64,000 bases of DNA from Anaerolineales bacterium (GCA_019187665.1 JABARH010000002.1:1-64000), one strand, 5' to 3'. Positions 1 to 8,787 are shown, counted from the stretch's first letter. Notes: generated from the sequence alone by a model not told the origin. Translations and numbers: made by a program.

Positions 1-86
1 CATCTGCTTGGCCGGAAAAAAGTCCGCAATCAGTTGCCATTCGGTATACTTGAGGTCGGTCGGGTAGGTTTGGTTGAATTTGGTCA
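1..86 (-). CDS. IS5-family transposase, N-terminal part (cut by window edge)
   Basis: The minus-strand reading from ATG at 86 gives about 28 residues (MTKFNQTYPTDLKYTEWQLI and on) before the window ends. The pattern YPTDL..xxW.LI...FP is the N-terminal DUF4096 signature of IS5-group DDE transposases. An AGAATG context lies at the start and a likely terminal inverted repeat follows just outside it. Only the N-terminus is visible, so whether the transposase is intact cannot be judged. Confidence 0.75.
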
Positions 87-124
87 TTCTCCAATCTTAC
101 CCGACTACTTAAGAAACACTCTCT
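1..124 (-). mobile_element. End of an IS5-family insertion sequence
   Basis: The transposase start is followed within about 40 bp by a sequence reading outward as GAGAGTGTTTCTTAAGTAGT on the minus strand (about 104-123), which looks like an IS terminal inverted repeat. The partner repeat is outside the window, so the exact boundary and any target duplication are unproven. Confidence 0.55.
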
Positions 125-378
125 TAGTGAGGGACTCCGCCCCCGCCGAGGCGTAACCGCCGAAGATCCCTGCAGGGGAAAGGTCTCCCTCACCCTGCCC
201 CTCCCAGCGGCAGAGGGGAAAGCCGCCCGAAGGTCAACCGTCAACATTAGGGTGATGGAGATTCTGCGGTTGAATCGTGAAGCCTGCGTGAATTAAGGAA
301 ATTCGTGTTATTCGCCCACACTTGCGCCTGGCGCAAGTGCAGGTGTGCGCGGCATTCGCATTCAGAGAATGTACGGTA
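125..378. other. Intergenic stretch without a gene
   Basis: No coding signal is convincing here. It holds G+C-rich sequence with the short inverted pieces AGGGGAAAGGTCTCCC/CTCCC and a motif of the ATTCG/CGAAT type (about 298-365) that recurs in other spacers of this window (15385-15430, 17440-17510). The ion-channel promoter begins at its right end. Confidence 0.4.
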
Positions 379-405
379 TATAATAGCCAAAATTTAACAG
401 GAGAG
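379..405 (+). promoter_or_regulatory. -10 box and ribosome binding site of the ion-channel gene
   Basis: A perfect TATAAT lies at 379-384, and a strong AGGAGAG ribosome binding site at 399-405, five bases before the ATG at 410. The predicted 5' leader is therefore only about 20 nt. No good -35 hexamer is seen at the expected distance. Confidence 0.6.
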
Positions 406-409
406 AAAG

Positions 410-2317
410 ATGGCGCCAAAATACACGTTTCGCCAACGCTTCGGATACTGGTTCGACAACCTCATGTCACGCGGCACGCCCGCGTTGATCGGCATGCTGG
501 CGGTCTTCACGCTCGCCATCGTTTTTGTGGCGGGGCTGATCATCCGCATCGGCGGGTTGATCTTCTCCCCGGAAGGGCAGGAGCCGCCGCGCTTTTTTGA
601 AGCCGTCTGGTGGAGTTTAATGCGTACGCTCGACGCCGGGACCATGGGCGGCGACGCCGGTTGGGGCTTCCGCTTCCTCATGCTGTTGGTCACCATCGGC
701 GGCATCTTCATTGTCAGCGCCTTGATCGGCGTGCTCAACAACGGACTCGAAGACAAACTCGGACAACTGCGCAAGGGACGTTCGCTCGTCCTCGAACACG
801 ACCACACCGTCATCCTCGGCTGGAACGCGCAGATCTTCACGGTCATTTCCGAACTCGTTGAATCGAACACGAATCGCAACGAAGGCGCGGTCATTGTCGT
901 CATGTCCGAACGCGACAAAGTTGAAATGGAAGACGCCATCGCCGAGCGCGTCCCCGACACAAAAAACACGCGCGTCATCTGCCGCTCCGGCAGTCCGATT
1001 GACCTGAACGACATCGAGATCGTCAGCCCGCACAGCGCGCGCTCCATCATCCTCCTGCCCGAAGGCGAAGACCCCGACTCGCTCATCATCAAATCTGCGC
1101 TCGCCATCACCAACAACCCCAACCGCCGCGAAGCGCCCTATCACATCGTCACGCAGATCCGCAACCCAAAGAACATGGACGTGATCCGCATGATCGGCCA
1201 GCGCGACGTCCTCCAGCCCATCCTCACCAGCGACCTGATCGCGCGCGTCGTCGCGCAGACCTCGCGCCAATCGGGACTCTCCATCGTCTACACCGAATTG
1301 ATGAACTTCGGCGGCGACGAAATTTATTTCAAACCCGAACCCGCCCTCGCCGGAAAAACCTTCGGTCAAGCCCTGCTCGCCTACGAAGATTCGGCCCTGA
1401 TGGGCATCCGCCGCGCCGAGGGCAACGTGCTGATCAACCCGCCGATGGAAACCGACCTGCGCGCAGACGACTCGGTCATCGCCATCTCCGCCGACGACGA
1501 CACGGTTCGACTCTCCTCCCAAGCGGGTGAGGCAGACCCCAGCCTCTTCCAACGGGACAGCGCGCGCGCCAAACCCAAAGCGGAGAAATGCCTCATCCTC
1601 GGCTGGAATCGCTCCGGCCTCACCATCATCCGCGAACTGGACTCCTACGTCCCCAAAGGCTCGCAAGTGACCGTCGCCGCGGACCTGGCGGACCTCGACA
1701 AGAAAATCCGCGCGGGCGTGGGCAAGCCTCTCAACCAAAAGGTGATCACCCTCCAGGGCGACTCGACCGACCGCGACCTGCTCGAATCGTTGAACGCGCC
1801 CGATTTCGATCACGTCATCGTGCTGGCGTATTCGCACCTCGAGCCGCAGGAAGCGGACGCGAAGACTCTCGTCACGCTTTTACATCTGCGCGACATCGCC
1901 GAAAAAGACGAGACGCCCTTCTCCATCGTCAGCGAAATGCTCGACCTGCGCAACCGCGAACTGGCTGAAGCCGCCAAAGTGGACGATTTCATCGTCAGCG
2001 AACATCTTGTCAGTTTGATGATGGCGCAACTCAGCGAAAACCGCGACTTGCTCCCGGTCTTCACCGACATCTTCGACCCCGAAGGCTCGGAGGTCTACCT
2101 CAAACCGATCGGCGAATACGTGCAGACCGGCGCGCTGGTTAATTTCTACACCGTTGCGCAAGCCGCGCTCAACCGCAGCGAAACCGCCATCGGCTACCGT
2201 CTGATGCGCGAAAGCGGCGACCCAGCCAAAGCCTACGGAGTCCACATTAACCCGAAGAAATCCGAAACGGTGACGTTCGCGCCGGAAGACAAGGTCATTG
2301 TCTTCGCGGAGAATTAA
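410..2317 (+). CDS. Castor/Pollux-like ion channel with two RCK/TrkA-N-type domains
   Basis: The 635-residue protein starts with a cytoplasmic segment, a transmembrane helix at about 24-45, a pore-like loop (about 60-85, with FFEAVWWSLMRTLDAGTMGGD) and a second helix at about 90-110. Two Rossmann-like regulatory domains follow: the first starts at HTVILGWNAQ (about 130), the second at KCLILGWNRSG (about 390). This is the architecture of CASTOR/POLLUX/DMI1-type channels and their bacterial homologues. Membrane location and cation conduction are family knowledge; ligand and ion are not deducible. It sits alone between an IS end and a secreted protein gene. Confidence 0.8.
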   Translation: MAPKYTFRQRFGYWFDNLMSRGTPALIGMLAVFTLAIVFVAGLIIRIGGLIFSPEGQEPPRFFEAVWWSLMRTLDAGTMGGDAGWGFRFLMLLVTIGGIFIVSALIGVLNNGLEDKLGQLRKGRSLVLEHDHTVILGWNAQIFTVISELVESNTNRNEGAVIVVMSERDKVEMEDAIAERVPDTKNTRVICRSGSPIDLNDIEIVSPHSARSIILLPEGEDPDSLIIKSALAITNNPNRREAPYHIVTQIRNPKNMDVIRMIGQRDVLQPILTSDLIARVVAQTSRQSGLSIVYTELMNFGGDEIYFKPEPALAGKTFGQALLAYEDSALMGIRRAEGNVLINPPMETDLRADDSVIAISADDDTVRLSSQAGEADPSLFQRDSARAKPKAEKCLILGWNRSGLTIIRELDSYVPKGSQVTVAADLADLDKKIRAGVGKPLNQKVITLQGDSTDRDLLESLNAPDFDHVIVLAYSHLEPQEADAKTLVTLLHLRDIAEKDETPFSIVSEMLDLRNRELAEAAKVDDFIVSEHLVSLMMAQLSENRDLLPVFTDIFDPEGSEVYLKPIGEYVQTGALVNFYTVAQAALNRSETAIGYRLMRESGDPAKAYGVHINPKKSETVTFAPEDKVIVFAEN

Positions 2318-2573
2318 TGCTGATATTACGCAGTTTCAGCGCCGCAGCTTTCAAGTTGCCGCGCTGGGTGCAAGATACATCCTGTGGCGTTGCGTCAGAT
2401 CATTTATAACGGGTGGGACGGACGCACAGGCCGCCTGTTCTCCCCGATGGCAAACCATTTTGTCAACAAAGAGTCAACAAGGTCAACAACATCGCGTGTA
2501 GACTAAAAGCCCATCCGAAGAATTAAACACGAAGGCTCAAAGCCACACAGTCTTTTCTCTTGGGGCCGTGGTG
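2318..2573. other. Intergenic stretch without a gene
   Basis: No coding potential is seen. Three near-direct copies of GTCAACAA lie at about 2461-2490 (TTGTCAACAAAGAGTCAACAAGGTCAACAAC). Their role is unknown; they could be a binding site or chance. Confidence 0.35.
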
Positions 2574-2605
2574 TTGACAAACGTATTTTTCGGAGAAGTT
2601 CTAAT
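2574..2605 (+). promoter_or_regulatory. Candidate promoter of the Kelch-repeat protein gene
   Basis: A perfect TTGACA (2574-2579) is followed by TTCTAAT (2599-2605). The spacing of 18-20 bp is a little long, so this is a moderate call. A clean ribosome binding site AAGGAG lies at about 2620-2625, before the ATG at 2633. Confidence 0.4.
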
Positions 2606-2632
2606 GCAGTTTGGAAAACCTAAGGAGAAACA

Positions 2633-4891
2633 ATGAACAAACGGACAGTTCGATCCCTGATAACTATTTTCGTCCTGCTCGCGCTGACCTTCGGCGCGCA
2701 AGGCGTCACCCCGGCCCGCGTGGACGCGGCGCCCCTGTACGCGGCCACGAAAGATGGATGGTGGACCTGGGTGGACGGGTCGGATACCACAGCCCAGCCT
2801 GGAACGTACGGAACGGAAGATGTCCCCGGTGCCGCCAATGTCCCAGGCGCGCGAAGAGTTATCGCCACCTGGAGCGACGCCAGCGGGAACCTTTGGCTCT
2901 TCGGTGGATATGGACGCGATAGCGCTAATACACAAGGCCTCTTGAACGACTTGTGGAAGTTTAACCCGGCCACCGGCGAATGGACCTGGGTGGATGGCTC
3001 GAACGTTGTCGCTCAAAGCGGAACGTACGGCACGGAGGATGTCGCTGACTCTGCCAATGTGCCGGGCGCGCGTGATTTTGCTGTCTCTTGGACAGACAGT
3101 GCGGGCAGGTTTTGGCTCTTTGGCGGAAGCGGGCGTGATAGCGCCAATACCAATGGCCTCTTGAACGACTTGTGGAAGTTTGACCCGGCGACCGGCGAAT
3201 GGACCTGGGTGGATGGCTCAAATGTTATCGCTCAAAGCGGAATGTACGGCACGGAGGATGTTGCTGCTGCTGCCAATGTCCCCGGCGCGCGAATGAAATC
3301 CATCACCTGGAGGGACGCCAGCGGAAATCTCTGGCTCTTCGGTGGGTATGGGCACGACAGCAACGGCAACGCTGGCCTCTTGAACGACTTGTGGAAGTTT
3401 GACCCGGCGACCGGCGAATGGACCTGGGTGGACGGAGAAATTATCGCAGATCAAAGCGGGAACTACGGCACAGAAGATGTCTCTGATCCCGCCAACACTC
3501 CGAACGCACGTGCTGCAGCAGCCTCTTGGATAGACAGCGCTGGGAACCTTTGGCTCTTCGGTGGAGATGCACATGTGGCCGACACCCACTCTATATTTAA
3601 CGATTTGTGGAAATTTAATCCCGCAAATGGCGAGTGGACCTGGGTGGATGGGCCAAAATGGATTGGCGATCAGAAAGGCATCTATGGTACAGAAGATGTT
3701 GCCCATGCCGCAAACGTCCCTGGCGCGCGCGAAAGCGCTGTTTCCTGGATAGACAGCGCGGGTAAGCTCTGGCTCTTCGGAGGATATGGTGTTGATAGTG
3801 TCGCCTCGGTCGACCTTTTGAATGACCTGTGGATGTTCGACCCCACGACCGGGGAATGGACTTGGGTGGACGGTTCGAACATCGTAAGCCAAAATGGCAT
3901 ATACGGAACGGAAGATGTGCCTGCGGCCGCCAACGTGCCGGGTGCGCGTATGATAAGCGCCTCCTGGATTGACGCCAATAACAACCTCTGGCTATTTGGC
4001 GGTCTCGGATATGATGGCGCCAACGTCTTGAGTTATTACTTGAACGACTTGTGGATGTTTTCCGGCCACGCCCCTGACCTCACGCCCCCTATCGTGAGCG
4101 TTCCAGCGGATATGGTCGTCCCGCCGAACGTCCCGGCCGGCGCGGTGGTCAACTTCAGCGCCACCGCCACCGATGAGACCTATCCTACCAATCCCGTCGT
4201 CACCTGCGTGCCGCCCTCTGGCTCCACCTTCCCGCTCGGCACCACCACGGTCAACTGCTCGGCGACGGATGGCGCCGGTAACACTGGCTATGCCTCATTT
4301 AATGTGACGGTTGCCGAATCGGTCAGCGCCACCTTCTACTCCATCGGCGGTTATGACGGGACGATCTTCGAGACCAACGAGAATTCCGGCGTTGGCTCGG
4401 TTCCCAATGTCCCCGGCGCAACCCTCGATGTCGGAGATCACCTGCTCGATCGGCAGTCGCTGCTCCTCGTCCACTTCGACACCTCCAGCCTGCCGGATAA
4501 CGCCGTCGTCACGGGCGTCACGCTCCTGCTGAAACGCTCGAGTTTCCTGGGCGTCAACCCGTTCACCACGCACGGCGACCTGCAAGTGGACATCGCCTCG
4601 CCGTTCTTCAGCCCGGAAATCTTCCTGCGGCCCGGCGACTTTGAAGCCGCGGCCAGCGCGGCCAACGTGGGCATCTTCAACCCCGTTGCCCAACCCGGCA
4701 ACTGGTATGAGGCCGCGCTGGACCTGGCCGCGTTCGCGCACGTCAACCTGTTCGGCTCCACCCAGCTGCGCGCCCACTTCAGCCTCGACGACAACGACGA
4801 CCTGGGCGCCGACCTGGTCCGCTTCTTCAGCGGCAATCACTTCATGCCATCCTACCGTCCAACGCTGATCGTGGAATATTACGTGCCGTAA
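2633..4891 (+). CDS. Secreted Kelch-repeat protein with HYR and C-terminal DNRLRE-like domain
   Basis: The 752-residue protein has a signal peptide (hydrophobic about 8-25, ending near AQG). Six near-identical modules of about 72 residues follow (about 41-480), each with EWTWVDG, YGTEDV, NVPGAR, LWLFGG and LNDLWKF: Kelch-type blades, enough for one six-bladed beta-propeller. Next comes an HYR-like Ig domain (about 484-565; TCVPPSGSTFPLGTTTVNCSATDGAGNT) and a C-terminal beta-rich domain (about 575-752) resembling DNRLRE/CBM96-type modules of surface proteins. It is presumably extracellular and adhesive or carbohydrate-binding; the ligand is unknown. The blade repeats are similar at DNA level, which points to recent internal duplication. 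Confidence 0.8.
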   Translation: MNKRTVRSLITIFVLLALTFGAQGVTPARVDAAPLYAATKDGWWTWVDGSDTTAQPGTYGTEDVPGAANVPGARRVIATWSDASGNLWLFGGYGRDSANTQGLLNDLWKFNPATGEWTWVDGSNVVAQSGTYGTEDVADSANVPGARDFAVSWTDSAGRFWLFGGSGRDSANTNGLLNDLWKFDPATGEWTWVDGSNVIAQSGMYGTEDVAAAANVPGARMKSITWRDASGNLWLFGGYGHDSNGNAGLLNDLWKFDPATGEWTWVDGEIIADQSGNYGTEDVSDPANTPNARAAAASWIDSAGNLWLFGGDAHVADTHSIFNDLWKFNPANGEWTWVDGPKWIGDQKGIYGTEDVAHAANVPGARESAVSWIDSAGKLWLFGGYGVDSVASVDLLNDLWMFDPTTGEWTWVDGSNIVSQNGIYGTEDVPAAANVPGARMISASWIDANNNLWLFGGLGYDGANVLSYYLNDLWMFSGHAPDLTPPIVSVPADMVVPPNVPAGAVVNFSATATDETYPTNPVVTCVPPSGSTFPLGTTTVNCSATDGAGNTGYASFNVTVAESVSATFYSIGGYDGTIFETNENSGVGSVPNVPGATLDVGDHLLDRQSLLLVHFDTSSLPDNAVVTGVTLLLKRSSFLGVNPFTTHGDLQVDIASPFFSPEIFLRPGDFEAAASAANVGIFNPVAQPGNWYEAALDLAAFAHVNLFGSTQLRAHFSLDDNDDLGADLVRFFSGNHFMPSYRPTLIVEYYVP

Positions 4892-4906
4892 ATAACATCG
4901 TTCTAG

Positions 4907-4945
4907 ATCACAAACGGCCTCCCGATTCGGGAGGCCGTTTGTGAT
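4907..4945. terminator. Bidirectional rho-independent terminator
   Basis: A perfect 17-bp inverted repeat (ATCACAAACGGCCTCCC at 4907-4923 and its complement at 4929-4945) with a 5-nt loop lies between two convergent genes. It is suited to ending both the Kelch gene and the aminotransferase transcript. Confidence 0.8.
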
Positions 4946-4948
4946 TTC

Positions 4949-6016
4949 CTACTTCTTCAGGTACTCTTCCATCGTTTCGAGCAGTTCGTTGATGTCGCCC
5001 ATTTGAATTTCGCCCATGTGGGCAATGCGGAAGGTGATGTTCTTGAGTGCGCCGTAGCCATTGGCGATCCTCATACCCCGCTCGAGCAGGAACTTGTTTA
5101 GTGCGGAAATATCCCAGCTGCGTTCGTTCTTGATCGTGGTCACGGTCTGCGAGCGATACCCCGCGGGCGCGTACATATTCAAATCGTGTTCATCGGCCCA
5201 ATCTTGCACGCGTTTCGCCATCGCGGTGTGACGCGCAAAACGATTCTCCAGTCCCTCCGCCAGAATGCGGTCAAGTTGATAGTCGAGGGCATAGATCAGC
5301 GACATGGCGGGCGTCGCCGGGGATGAATCTTTTAGGCGGTGCTTTTCCATACGCACCAGGTCGAAGTACCAACCCCTGTTTTCCACCTGCCCGGCTTTTT
5401 GCATGGCGCGGTCTGAGACCGCGCCCAGGGCCAGCCCGGGCGGAAGCGCGAGACACTTCTGTGAGGAGGTAAGAACCATATCAAGCCCCCAGGCGTCCAT
5501 TTCGATCCGTGCGCCGCCGAGCGAGGAGACGGCATCCACGAGGATCAGCGTTTCGGGCGCCGCCGCACGGACGGCCTCCGCGATCTCGCGCACCGGGTTT
5601 TGCAGCCCGGTCGAGGTCTCGTTGTGAACCAGGGTCACAGCTTCAAATCCGCCGCGCTGAACAGCCTCTGCCACGCGCTGCGGGCTGAATGGCTGGTCCC
5701 ATTCGAGGGCAAGTTTTTCGGTCTCCTTGCCGTTCGAGACGGCCACTTCATACCAGCGATCGGCAAACGCGCCATTGACGCAGGAAAGAACCTTTCGGTT
5801 CACAAAATTACGGATGGCGGCCTCCTGCAACCCCGTCCCGGACGAAGCGGCAAGGAAGACGCGGCTTTGGGTGAAAAATAGTTGTTGCGATTTTTCGCTG
5901 GCGCGGCGGTAGAGCGCTTCGAACTCCTTACTGCGATGTGGGAGCATGGGCGCGGTCTGCGCCTTCAGAACATCGTCAGCGACATCCACCGGGCCGGGGA
6001 CGAACATGCGTGGCAT
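4949..6016 (-). CDS. Class V aminotransferase (serine-pyruvate/alanine-glyoxylate type)
   Basis: The 355-residue PLP enzyme of fold type I belongs to the alanine-glyoxylate/serine-pyruvate aminotransferase group. Visible signatures are the N-terminal PGPVDV, HNETSTG (about 142-148), the PLP aspartate in LVDAVSSLGG (about 174-183) and the Schiff-base lysine in SSQKCLALPPGL (about 199). It likely interconverts serine, alanine and glyoxylate or pyruvate. Its length fits the family. A small membrane protein and a sortase lie upstream on the same strand with 12-13 bp and 9 bp gaps, so all three may be co-transcribed. Substrate preference cannot be read from sequence. Confidence 0.85.
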   Translation of the reverse strand: MPRMFVPGPVDVADDVLKAQTAPMLPHRSKEFEALYRRASEKSQQLFFTQSRVFLAASSGTGLQEAAIRNFVNRKVLSCVNGAFADRWYEVAVSNGKETEKLALEWDQPFSPQRVAEAVQRGGFEAVTLVHNETSTGLQNPVREIAEAVRAAAPETLILVDAVSSLGGARIEMDAWGLDMVLTSSQKCLALPPGLALGAVSDRAMQKAGQVENRGWYFDLVRMEKHRLKDSSPATPAMSLIYALDYQLDRILAEGLENRFARHTAMAKRVQDWADEHDLNMYAPAGYRSQTVTTIKNERSWDISALNKFLLERGMRIANGYGALKNITFRIAHMGEIQMGDINELLETMEEYLKK

Positions 6017-6028
6017 GGAAGGCCTCCT

Positions 6029-6196
6029 TTATCGCAAGAAGAACGAAAGTGCGATCAGCAAAACGAAGAAGGTTCCGGCCAGGATTCCGATGCGGGTCAG
6101 GTCCTGTTTGACGTGCGTGTAATCCGGGTTAAATTCCGTGTTGGAGGGGGCGTTCGCACCGGGGCGGCGCGAAGGGGCGCGTTTGGATTTGGACAT
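6029..6196 (-). CDS. Small single-span membrane protein
   Basis: This is a 55-residue reading frame from ATG 6196 with an AGGAGTACCCC ribosome binding site. The N-terminal half is basic and polar (MSKSKRAPSRRPGANAPSNT), then an NPDYTHVKQDL motif, then one hydrophobic helix (about 36-54) ending FFLR. Its layout resembles the Sec61-beta/SecG-like tail-anchored small proteins, but I cannot assign a function. It is placed tightly between the sortase and aminotransferase genes on the same strand. Confidence 0.6.
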   Translation of the reverse strand: MSKSKRAPSRRPGANAPSNTEFNPDYTHVKQDLTRIGILAGTFFVLLIALSFFLR

Positions 6197-6205
6197 GGGG
6201 TACTC

Positions 6206-7102
6206 CTAGTTTTGTAATATGGCAAAGACAACGATGCGTTGCTTGTCAACGAGATAAGGGTAACACGAGATCAGTGTAACGGTTGGGTCGGCGGTGTGCG
6301 CCATCACCTCCACTTGCGTCGGCTCGACAATGACCGTGCCGGTGATCACGTACACATACTGGCGCTGTTGCGTGTACAAGATGACCTTGTCGCCGGGCGC
6401 GAGTTTATCCAGGTAACGGAACAGTTCGCCATACACGTCGTTGTGCGCGGAGAAGACCGCGTTCCCAACCTGACCCGGATCCGCCGACCCGATATGCTGA
6501 CCGACGCCCTTCTTCAATTGTTCCCAGCCGTCGCCCTGCACGATGGGCGCGTCCACGTTCAGCGCTGGGATCTGAATGCGGATGGCTTGCTCCGGTCCCG
6601 GCGTGGGGACGGCGGCATTCGCCAGCGACTGCACCATCGGGCGCAGGTGTTCGGGGATCTCCAATTCGTTCGGGCGCGTGTTGCCCGAGGCATCCGGCGG
6701 CGTATGCCCGGAGGGAAGCACGACCGCAGTGATCAGCGGAGTCGCTTGCGCGGTTTCGGGCGCGAGCGCGGCCGCCACTTCTTGATTCAACTCGCGCAGC
6801 AGACCCAGACCGTTAAGCAGGACGAAGACCAGCCCGACAACCGCGATGATTTCCACCGCCAGCAGGATCCGGTCGGCGAGGCGGGGCGGGCGCGCTTCGG
6901 CAACGGACTCCGCAGGTTCGCTCGCCGCGCCGGAGGTCAGATCGGTCAGCGAGGGAGGCGGCAGGCTCGGCGTCACGGAAATGACGCGCCCCGTGCGGCG
7001 GAAATGATCGAGGCGGTCGCGCCGCGTGCCGCGCCGCTTTTCGATCAGCAGGCGGCGCAGTTCATCCACAGATAGATCTTCGGGCGCTTTTCTTCGCGGC
7101 AT
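6206..7102 (-). CDS. Sortase (class D/E-like)
   Basis: The protein has 298 residues from ATG 7102. It has a basic cytoplasmic N-terminus, one transmembrane helix at about 85-108 (ILLAVEIIAVVGLVFVLLNGLGLL), a Pro/Thr-rich linker and a C-terminal sortase domain (about 185-298). The catalytic set is visible: His in FSAHND, Cys in TLISCYPY and a terminal Arg in KQRIVVF. Sortases cleave sorting signals and transfer surface proteins; no LPxTG-type substrate is seen in this window. The ATG at 7102 was preferred to longer upstream starts because the sequence upstream of it lacks a protein-like pattern. Confidence 0.88.
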   Translation of the reverse strand: MPRRKAPEDLSVDELRRLLIEKRRGTRRDRLDHFRRTGRVISVTPSLPPPSLTDLTSGAASEPAESVAEARPPRLADRILLAVEIIAVVGLVFVLLNGLGLLRELNQEVAAALAPETAQATPLITAVVLPSGHTPPDASGNTRPNELEIPEHLRPMVQSLANAAVPTPGPEQAIRIQIPALNVDAPIVQGDGWEQLKKGVGQHIGSADPGQVGNAVFSAHNDVYGELFRYLDKLAPGDKVILYTQQRQYVYVITGTVIVEPTQVEVMAHTADPTVTLISCYPYLVDKQRIVVFAILQN

Positions 7103-7191
7103 GGCGACGAGATTATACCGCAGAGGGGAAAGATGAATTATGAAAGATGAAGGATGAAAAAACGTTGCGCTCTTCGCGGGTAAAAAAGAGA

Positions 7192-7197
7192 TATAAT
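7192..7197 (+). promoter_or_regulatory. -10 box of the tmRNA gene
   Basis: A perfect TATAAT lies 35 bp before the mature 5' end of tmRNA. This leaves a short precursor leader for RNase P to remove. No convincing -35 hexamer is seen. Confidence 0.6.
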
Positions 7198-7232
7198 GAA
7201 AGCGAAGAACTTTAACAATCAAAGTTCCCTCC

Positions 7233-7615
7233 GGGGATGACAGGCTTCGACGGGAGAGGCTGGTCCCGGAATGCGAGCCGAGAGGCGCCGATCTCGTTAA
7301 CTCAGCGCAACCCCTCAAGTGCCAACCGCACTTCCTACGCTGCTATGCCCCTCGCCGCCTAAGGTGAGGTCATAACAGTCCGGTCTTCTTCGTAAGACCG
7401 CGTCCACCGGCCCCGAGCTCCGCCAGGGACCGGCCCGGGCGAGACAAACGCGGAGTGCCGCGCGCGACGTCGTTAAGCGCGCGAAAGACATAACGACTGG
7501 CTGTGGGCGATTCGTGCCGGACGAGATGCCCTCAGTGACCCCTTTCGACCGGCTACGCTCGTAGATTTCCGAGGGTCGATTCTTTCGGACCCGGGTTCGA
7601 TTCCCGGCATCTCCA
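7233..7615 (+). ncRNA. ssrA: tmRNA (10Sa RNA)
   Basis: The gene begins GGGGATGACAGGCTTCGACG and ends in a T-arm/acceptor TTCGATTCCCGGCATCTCCA. The acceptor stem GGGGATG/CATCTCC pairs fully with a G3-U70 wobble, the identity element for alanyl-tRNA synthetase. The tag frame starts at GCC 7321 and stops at TAA 7360-7362, giving ANRTSYAAMPLAA, with the hydrophobic -LAA end expected for protease recognition. It rescues stalled ribosomes with SmpB. CCA is not encoded (ACTC follows), so it must be added. Three 86-bp copies of its tail follow directly. Confidence 0.95.
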
Positions 7616-7620
7616 CTCAA

Positions 7621-7878
7621 CCGCCTTTCGCAAGAGAGGCGATTTTGTTTTCCCGGACCCGGGTCCCCATTGGGGATGCTATTCGATTCCCGGCATCTCC
7701 ACTCAACCGCCTTTCGCAAGAGAGGCGATTTTGTTTTCCCGGACCCGGGTCCCCATTGGGGATGCTATTCGATTCCCGGCATCTCCACTCAACCGCCTTT
7801 CGCAAGAGAGGCGATTTTGTTTTCCCGGACCCGGGTCCCCATTGGGGATGCTATTCGATTCCCGGCATCTCCACTCAA
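7621..7878 (+). repeat. Three exact 86-bp tandem copies of a tmRNA-tail plus terminator unit
   Basis: The units start at 7621, 7707 and 7793 and look identical. Each holds a hairpin terminator (CGCCTTTC-GCAA-GAGAGGCG then T-rich), the palindrome GGACCCGGGTCC, and GGGGATGC paired with GCATCTCC around TATTCGATTCCCG, a mini-helix that repeats the tmRNA acceptor end including the G-U pair (7672-7701, 7758-7787, 7844-7873). Each unit thus joins tmRNA 5'-end-like and 3'-end sequence. Origin may be attachment-site remnants at the tmRNA 3' end or amplification of a deletion derivative. Confidence 0.85.
7622..7651 (+). terminator. First tmRNA terminator (repeated at +86, +172; variant at +258)
   Basis: A GCAA-capped 8-bp stem is followed by a T-rich run. 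The same hairpin recurs in each 86-bp unit, and a diverged version (CCGCCTCTCACAAGGAGGTGG then TTTTATTTT) lies at 7879-7910. So up to four terminators stand in series behind tmRNA. Confidence 0.7.
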
Positions 7879-8022
7879 CCGCCTCTCACAAGGAGGTGGT
7901 TTTATTTTCTCTCCACTTTTTGGACAGCAGTAATGCTGGCCAAAATCATTTAATTCACCAAAGATGAACATGGATGAACATTTTTGAATCTCCGTTTATA
8001 CTTTGCCCATAACGGAGACAAA

Positions 8023-8745
8023 TTGAAAGCGCGACTTTTCCCTGCCATCCTGATTCTGACTCTTGCCAGCCTCGCCTGCAACCTGCCGCTTCCGACTCCG
8101 CCCGCAGTTGCCAGCCCCTCGCCGACTCGTGCCCTTCCCCCGGCCGTCACCGCGACCTGGACTCCCCTCGCCGCCCCGCATTATTTCTTTGAGGAGGAAT
8201 TTGCCGGCGACTTCCTCGGCTGGTCCACCGTTGTCACGCGCGGCGAGGCGGACCTGCTTGACCTGCAAACCAAAAACGGCGCGCTCGTGTTCGATATCGG
8301 CGGGAAAAAACTGAACGCGTTTTCCCTCTTTCAGGGCGGGCTGTACAAGGATGTGCGGATAGACGCGCGCCTCGTCAGTCCGGACGAGGCCGGCTTTGCC
8401 GCGAACCTCATCTGCCGCTACAGCAAAGGAGAGGGCTGGTATCAGTTCGAGGTCTTTAACAGCGGGTTGTTCAACCTATACCACATGAAATGGGACGAGC
8501 ATCTCAGTCCCGTTTCAACTCTGCTTGCCCGGGGCGGCTCATCCGCCATGCGCTCCGACGCGAATGTTTTAACCATGCTCTGCAAGGAGCGCATGTTGTC
8601 TTTGTACATCAATGGGCAGGCAGCTATCACGTATGAGGAAAATCAATATGCGTTGGCTCTCGGTCAGGTGGGACTTGGGGTCTCCTCGTTCGACGAAATT
8701 CCGATCGTGGTCAGTTTCGATTGGGTGAAATTGGCCGCGCCCTAG
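8023..8745 (+). CDS. Lipoprotein, possible LamG-like beta-sandwich
   Basis: Start TTG at 8023 was chosen because GGAG lies six bases upstream (AACGGAGACAATTG) and gives a clean signal peptide (KARLFPAILILTLASLAC). The lipobox LASLAC is followed by a Pro/Thr/Ser-rich linker. The remaining part of the 240-residue protein (EEEFAGDFLGWSTVVTRGEA..., FDIGGKKLNAFSLFQGGLYKD, CKERMLSLYINGQ) resembles the jelly-roll DUF1080/LamG-like domain of Chloroflexota lipoproteins. It is anchored outside the cytoplasmic membrane; ligand unknown. Confidence 0.7.
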   Translation: MKARLFPAILILTLASLACNLPLPTPPAVASPSPTRALPPAVTATWTPLAAPHYFFEEEFAGDFLGWSTVVTRGEADLLDLQTKNGALVFDIGGKKLNAFSLFQGGLYKDVRIDARLVSPDEAGFAANLICRYSKGEGWYQFEVFNSGLFNLYHMKWDEHLSPVSTLLARGGSSAMRSDANVLTMLCKERMLSLYINGQAAITYEENQYALALGQVGLGVSSFDEIPIVVSFDWVKLAAP

Positions 8746-8756
8746 CGCGCGCGATT

Positions 8757-8787
8757 TTGACTGACAAAATTTCTACCTGTTGTTAAT
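8757..8787 (+). promoter_or_regulatory. Candidate dnaK promoter
   Basis: TTGACT (8757-8762) is followed 18-19 bp later by TGTTAAT. It is a weak housekeeping-type match. No CIRCE inverted repeat (TTAGCACTC-N9-GAGTGCTAA) was found between the genes, so HrcA control of this copy is not supported. Confidence 0.3.
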
